Shown here: piece by piece, positions 29,903 through 31,562 of the stretch
Layout of the letters: the number at the start of each line of letters is the position of its first letter
Numbering within the stretch: the first letter of the stretch is position 1
Assembly (NCBI GenBank): GCA_024278215.1
Contig: JAJRTR010000021.1
Coordinates: 1 to 31,562, forward strand
Direction: 5' to 3'
DNA length: 31,562 nt
Source of the DNA: a bacterium
GTDB lineage: Bacteria > UBP15 > UBA6099 > JAJRTR01
Notes under the pieces: model-generated
Database searches by the model: none
The model's input: the letters and a program-made list of their open reading frames with translations, nothing else
What the model was told of the DNA's origin: nothing
Position numbers and translations under genes: made by a program

Positions 29903-30119
29903 TCTATCGCAGAATCTACGGGGCGAAGTAATGAAGAGAAACGAAAAGGGTTCTGTTACTGCTGATTTTCAGCAATCAATGTACAACAATATTCCACGTT
30001 CACTTCTGCCGAATAGTTTTCCACAAGTCCACCTTCCGGCAATCCTTTGAAATTGCCGGGAAAAAGTGGGCACTGTGGTAAACTCGGCTCGAAACAAAAC
30101 CCATAGATTCTGCGATAGA
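29903..30119. mobile_element. 217-bp MITE-like element with perfect 16-bp terminal inverted repeats
   Basis: TCTATCGCAGAATCTA (29903-29918) and its exact complement (30104-30119) bound the element, and similarity extends a few bases inward (ACGGG against CCCAT). Inside is CCGGCAAT/ATTGCCGG (30036-30059). I see no target duplication and no coding capacity. It begins 6 bp after the stop of the sulfatase-fold gene. Confidence 0.65.
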
Positions 30120-30142
30120 GTCGAATAAAACAGTTCGCCGGT

Positions 30143-30168
30143 AGCCCGCATATTTAACCGGTGCGGTG
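30143..30168. repeat. REP-like palindrome, copy 6
   Basis: AGCCCGCAT...GTGCGGT lies 13 bp 3' of the MBOAT gene stop. It is the most divergent copy: the core reads TTTAACCGG instead of TTTCACCAA. Confidence 0.5.
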
Positions 30169-30180
30169 GGTCAAGGTGCT

Positions 30181-31562
30181 TCAGAACTGAAAATAGATGA
30201 AAGGCTGATTGCTGTCGAAGAAAGCGAAGGCGGCGACGGCCATAGCGGCGTAGATGGCGGCGGTGAGGAGCCATTGCCCGCGTGGGAGCCGCAGCCGCGC
30301 CTCACGGATGAAGAAAACAGCGAAGAATCCGACGGTGAGCAGGAATGTGCCGAGGTAATAGGTTTCGGTGTAGCCGAGCACGGGCAGCGACGAAAAATCG
30401 AGCAGTTTCGCCAGCATCCGGAATGCTTGTTCGAGCGATGTAGCGCGAAAAAATATCCAGCCGGGCATGATGAACAATATCGTCGGTATTATACCCAGGT
30501 AACGGGTATACCACGGACGCTCGGTGTTTTTCGGATGCACGATCCGGGCATAAAAACGGTATAACTGTACGACCACCGCGTGCCAGAGCCCCCAGAAAAG
30601 AAATGTCCAGTTCGCACCGTGCCACAGCCCCATGATCGCCCAACTGACAAACAGCGCCTTCGTGCGGTTCCACCTGGAAAACCTGCCGGATGTGTCATCG
30701 GGAACGGTGTCGATACCGCCGTCTGATTGCGGTTTTCGCACCAGCACGTTCATGAGCGGCAGATAGAGATAATCGCGTATCCAGCTCGAAAGCGAGATGT
30801 GCCATCTTTTCCAGAAGTCGCGGGGCGTGACGGCGGCATAAGGGAAATCGAAATTCTCGACAAGTTTGTAGCCAAACAGCAACGCGCTGCCTATGGCGAT
30901 GCTGCTGTAGCCGGCGAAATCGAAGAATATCTGGTAGCCGAACGCGAACGCGAGCGTCCAGTTGTCCAGCATAGTGTTGTGGATGTAATTCAGGAACCCT
31001 TCGTCCACAAAATGCGCTATTCCGTCCGCGAGCGCAAGCTTCATGAACAGACCTTCGATGATACGCTTGCAGCCTTCTTTGATGTTTTCGATGCGCAGTT
31101 CGGTGGGCTCATTAAACTGGGGCACCATCTCCCCCGCGCGCATTATCGGACCCGCCACAAGCTGCGGCCAGAACGAAATATACAGTGCGTAGTCGAGGAA
31201 CGATTTTATCTCCTGCCCGGGGTCGCGCAGACAGTCCGCCACATAGGAAATCGCCTGGAAAACATAGAAACTGATGCCCAGCGGAAGGATAATGTTCCAG
31301 AGATCGAACCCGCCGTCCGCACCGATATGCGAAACGATGCCGTTAAACACATTTATAGAGAAATTCAGGTATTTGTACAGGAAGAGCAGCAGCAGTATCG
31401 AAACTACGGACGACCATGCGAACACCGGCGCGCGCCGCGCGCGCGAAACACGCACGCCGAGAAATGTTACGGCGATCACGAATATAAGCAGGAATCCGTA
31501 TTCCCACTTGAACCAGCAATAGAAGACCATGCTGGCGACAAGCAGGAGCATTTTGCGCGCCC
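30181..31562 (-). CDS. MBOAT-family membrane O-acyltransferase (N-terminus beyond window)
   Basis: At least 460 residues are encoded; the frame is open at the right edge, and the visible start resembles the LLLLASxxFY segment that normally lies 20-30 residues into AlgI-type proteins, so the N-terminus is cut off. The product is multipass, with the MBOAT signatures WKRWHISLSSWIRDYLYLPL and MGLWHGANWTF, the latter containing the catalytic His. Relatives (AlgI, DltB, PatA) move acyl groups across the inner membrane to O-acylate polysaccharides or cell wall polymers, usually with an SGNH-type partner. The partner may lie beyond the window; the SGNH gene at the other end of this window is about 30 kb away and not an obvious mate. 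Confidence 0.92.
   Translation of the reverse strand, partial: ARKMLLLVASMVFYCWFKWEYGFLLIFVIAVTFLGVRVSRARRAPVFAWSSVVSILLLLFLYKYLNFSINVFNGIVSHIGADGGFDLWNIILPLGISFYVFQAISYVADCLRDPGQEIKSFLDYALYISFWPQLVAGPIMRAGEMVPQFNEPTELRIENIKEGCKRIIEGLFMKLALADGIAHFVDEGFLNYIHNTMLDNWTLAFAFGYQIFFDFAGYSSIAIGSALLFGYKLVENFDFPYAAVTPRDFWKRWHISLSSWIRDYLYLPLMNVLVRKPQSDGGIDTVPDDTSGRFSRWNRTKALFVSWAIMGLWHGANWTFLFWGLWHAVVVQLYRFYARIVHPKNTERPWYTRYLGIIPTILFIMPGWIFFRATSLEQAFRMLAKLLDFSSLPVLGYTETYYLGTFLLTVGFFAVFFIREARLRLPRGQWLLTAAIYAAMAVAAFAFFDSNQPFIYFQF

Noticed and set aside
30036-30059. CCGGCAAT/ATTGCCGG hairpin as a terminator between convergent genes
   Set aside because: No T-run follows on either strand; it is better seen as the interior of the 217-bp element.
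1-31562. tRNA, rRNA, CRISPR arrays, integrases or transposases
   Set aside because: I looked for T-loop motifs, regularly spaced repeats and transposase or recombinase motifs on both strands by eye and found none; a covariance-model search would be decisive for small RNAs.
1-31562. Archaeal origin of the window, suggested by the archaeal-type thrS
   Set aside because: LexA with an SOS box, the M23 hydrolase, HD-GYP protein, DbpA-type helicase and heptosyltransferase-like gene are bacterial.

Overview
The window looks like chromosome from an uncultivated Gram-negative bacterium with roughly balanced base composition. Bacterial markers are LexA with a GAAC-N4-GTTC SOS box, an EnvC-like M23 murein hydrolase, an HD-GYP protein, a DEAD-box helicase, a Tat-exported phosphoesterase and a family 9 (heptosyltransferase-like) glycosyltransferase. 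I cannot name the phylum. Nitrogenase paralogs beside radical SAM genes have, as I recall, been described in groundwater Elusimicrobia, and other candidate phyla are equally possible.

Left third (1-10.9 kb): two divergent operons share a promoter region at about 3.63-3.94 kb. Leftward run two nitrogenase component-1-like subunits (NifD/BchN-like, then NifK/BchB-like, with a 4-base overlap), followed by a membrane SGNH-hydrolase gene cut by the window edge. Rightward, behind a near-consensus sigma70 promoter, run a NifH/BchL-like iron protein, a radical SAM protein with a C-terminal methyltransferase-like domain, and two overlapping paralogous multipass glycosyltransferase-like proteins. The visible cysteines predict one [4Fe-4S] cluster bound by three alpha-subunit cysteines and one beta-subunit cysteine, as in the dark-operative (bacterio)chlorophyll(ide) reductases. 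They do not fit an eight-iron P-cluster, and no FeMo-cofactor ligands are seen. I infer a reductase of unknown substrate, and this is the most interesting system in the window.

Middle (10.9-24.1 kb): an EnvC-like peptidase stands divergent from lexA, whose long leader holds a strong promoter, an SOS box and several hairpins. A small four-cysteine protein and an RNase HI with a C-terminal hybrid-binding-like domain follow. Then come hisS and an archaeal-type thrS, a FapA/DUF342 protein with a duplicated N-terminal unit, an HD-GYP protein coupled to a receiver-like protein, and a family 9 glycosyltransferase.

Right third (24.1-31.6 kb): a DEAD-box helicase with a DbpA-type C-terminus, a Tat-signal calcineurin-like phosphoesterase, a membrane-anchored sulfatase/phosphatase-fold protein, and an MBOAT acyltransferase cut by the right edge.

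The intergenic DNA is full of small non-coding repeats. There are three kinds of element bounded by terminal inverted repeats (two show flanking direct repeats), a palindromic REP-like family usually just 3' of genes, and a 72-bp repeat pair that keeps a hairpin through wobble changes. I saw no tRNA, rRNA, CRISPR array or transposase.
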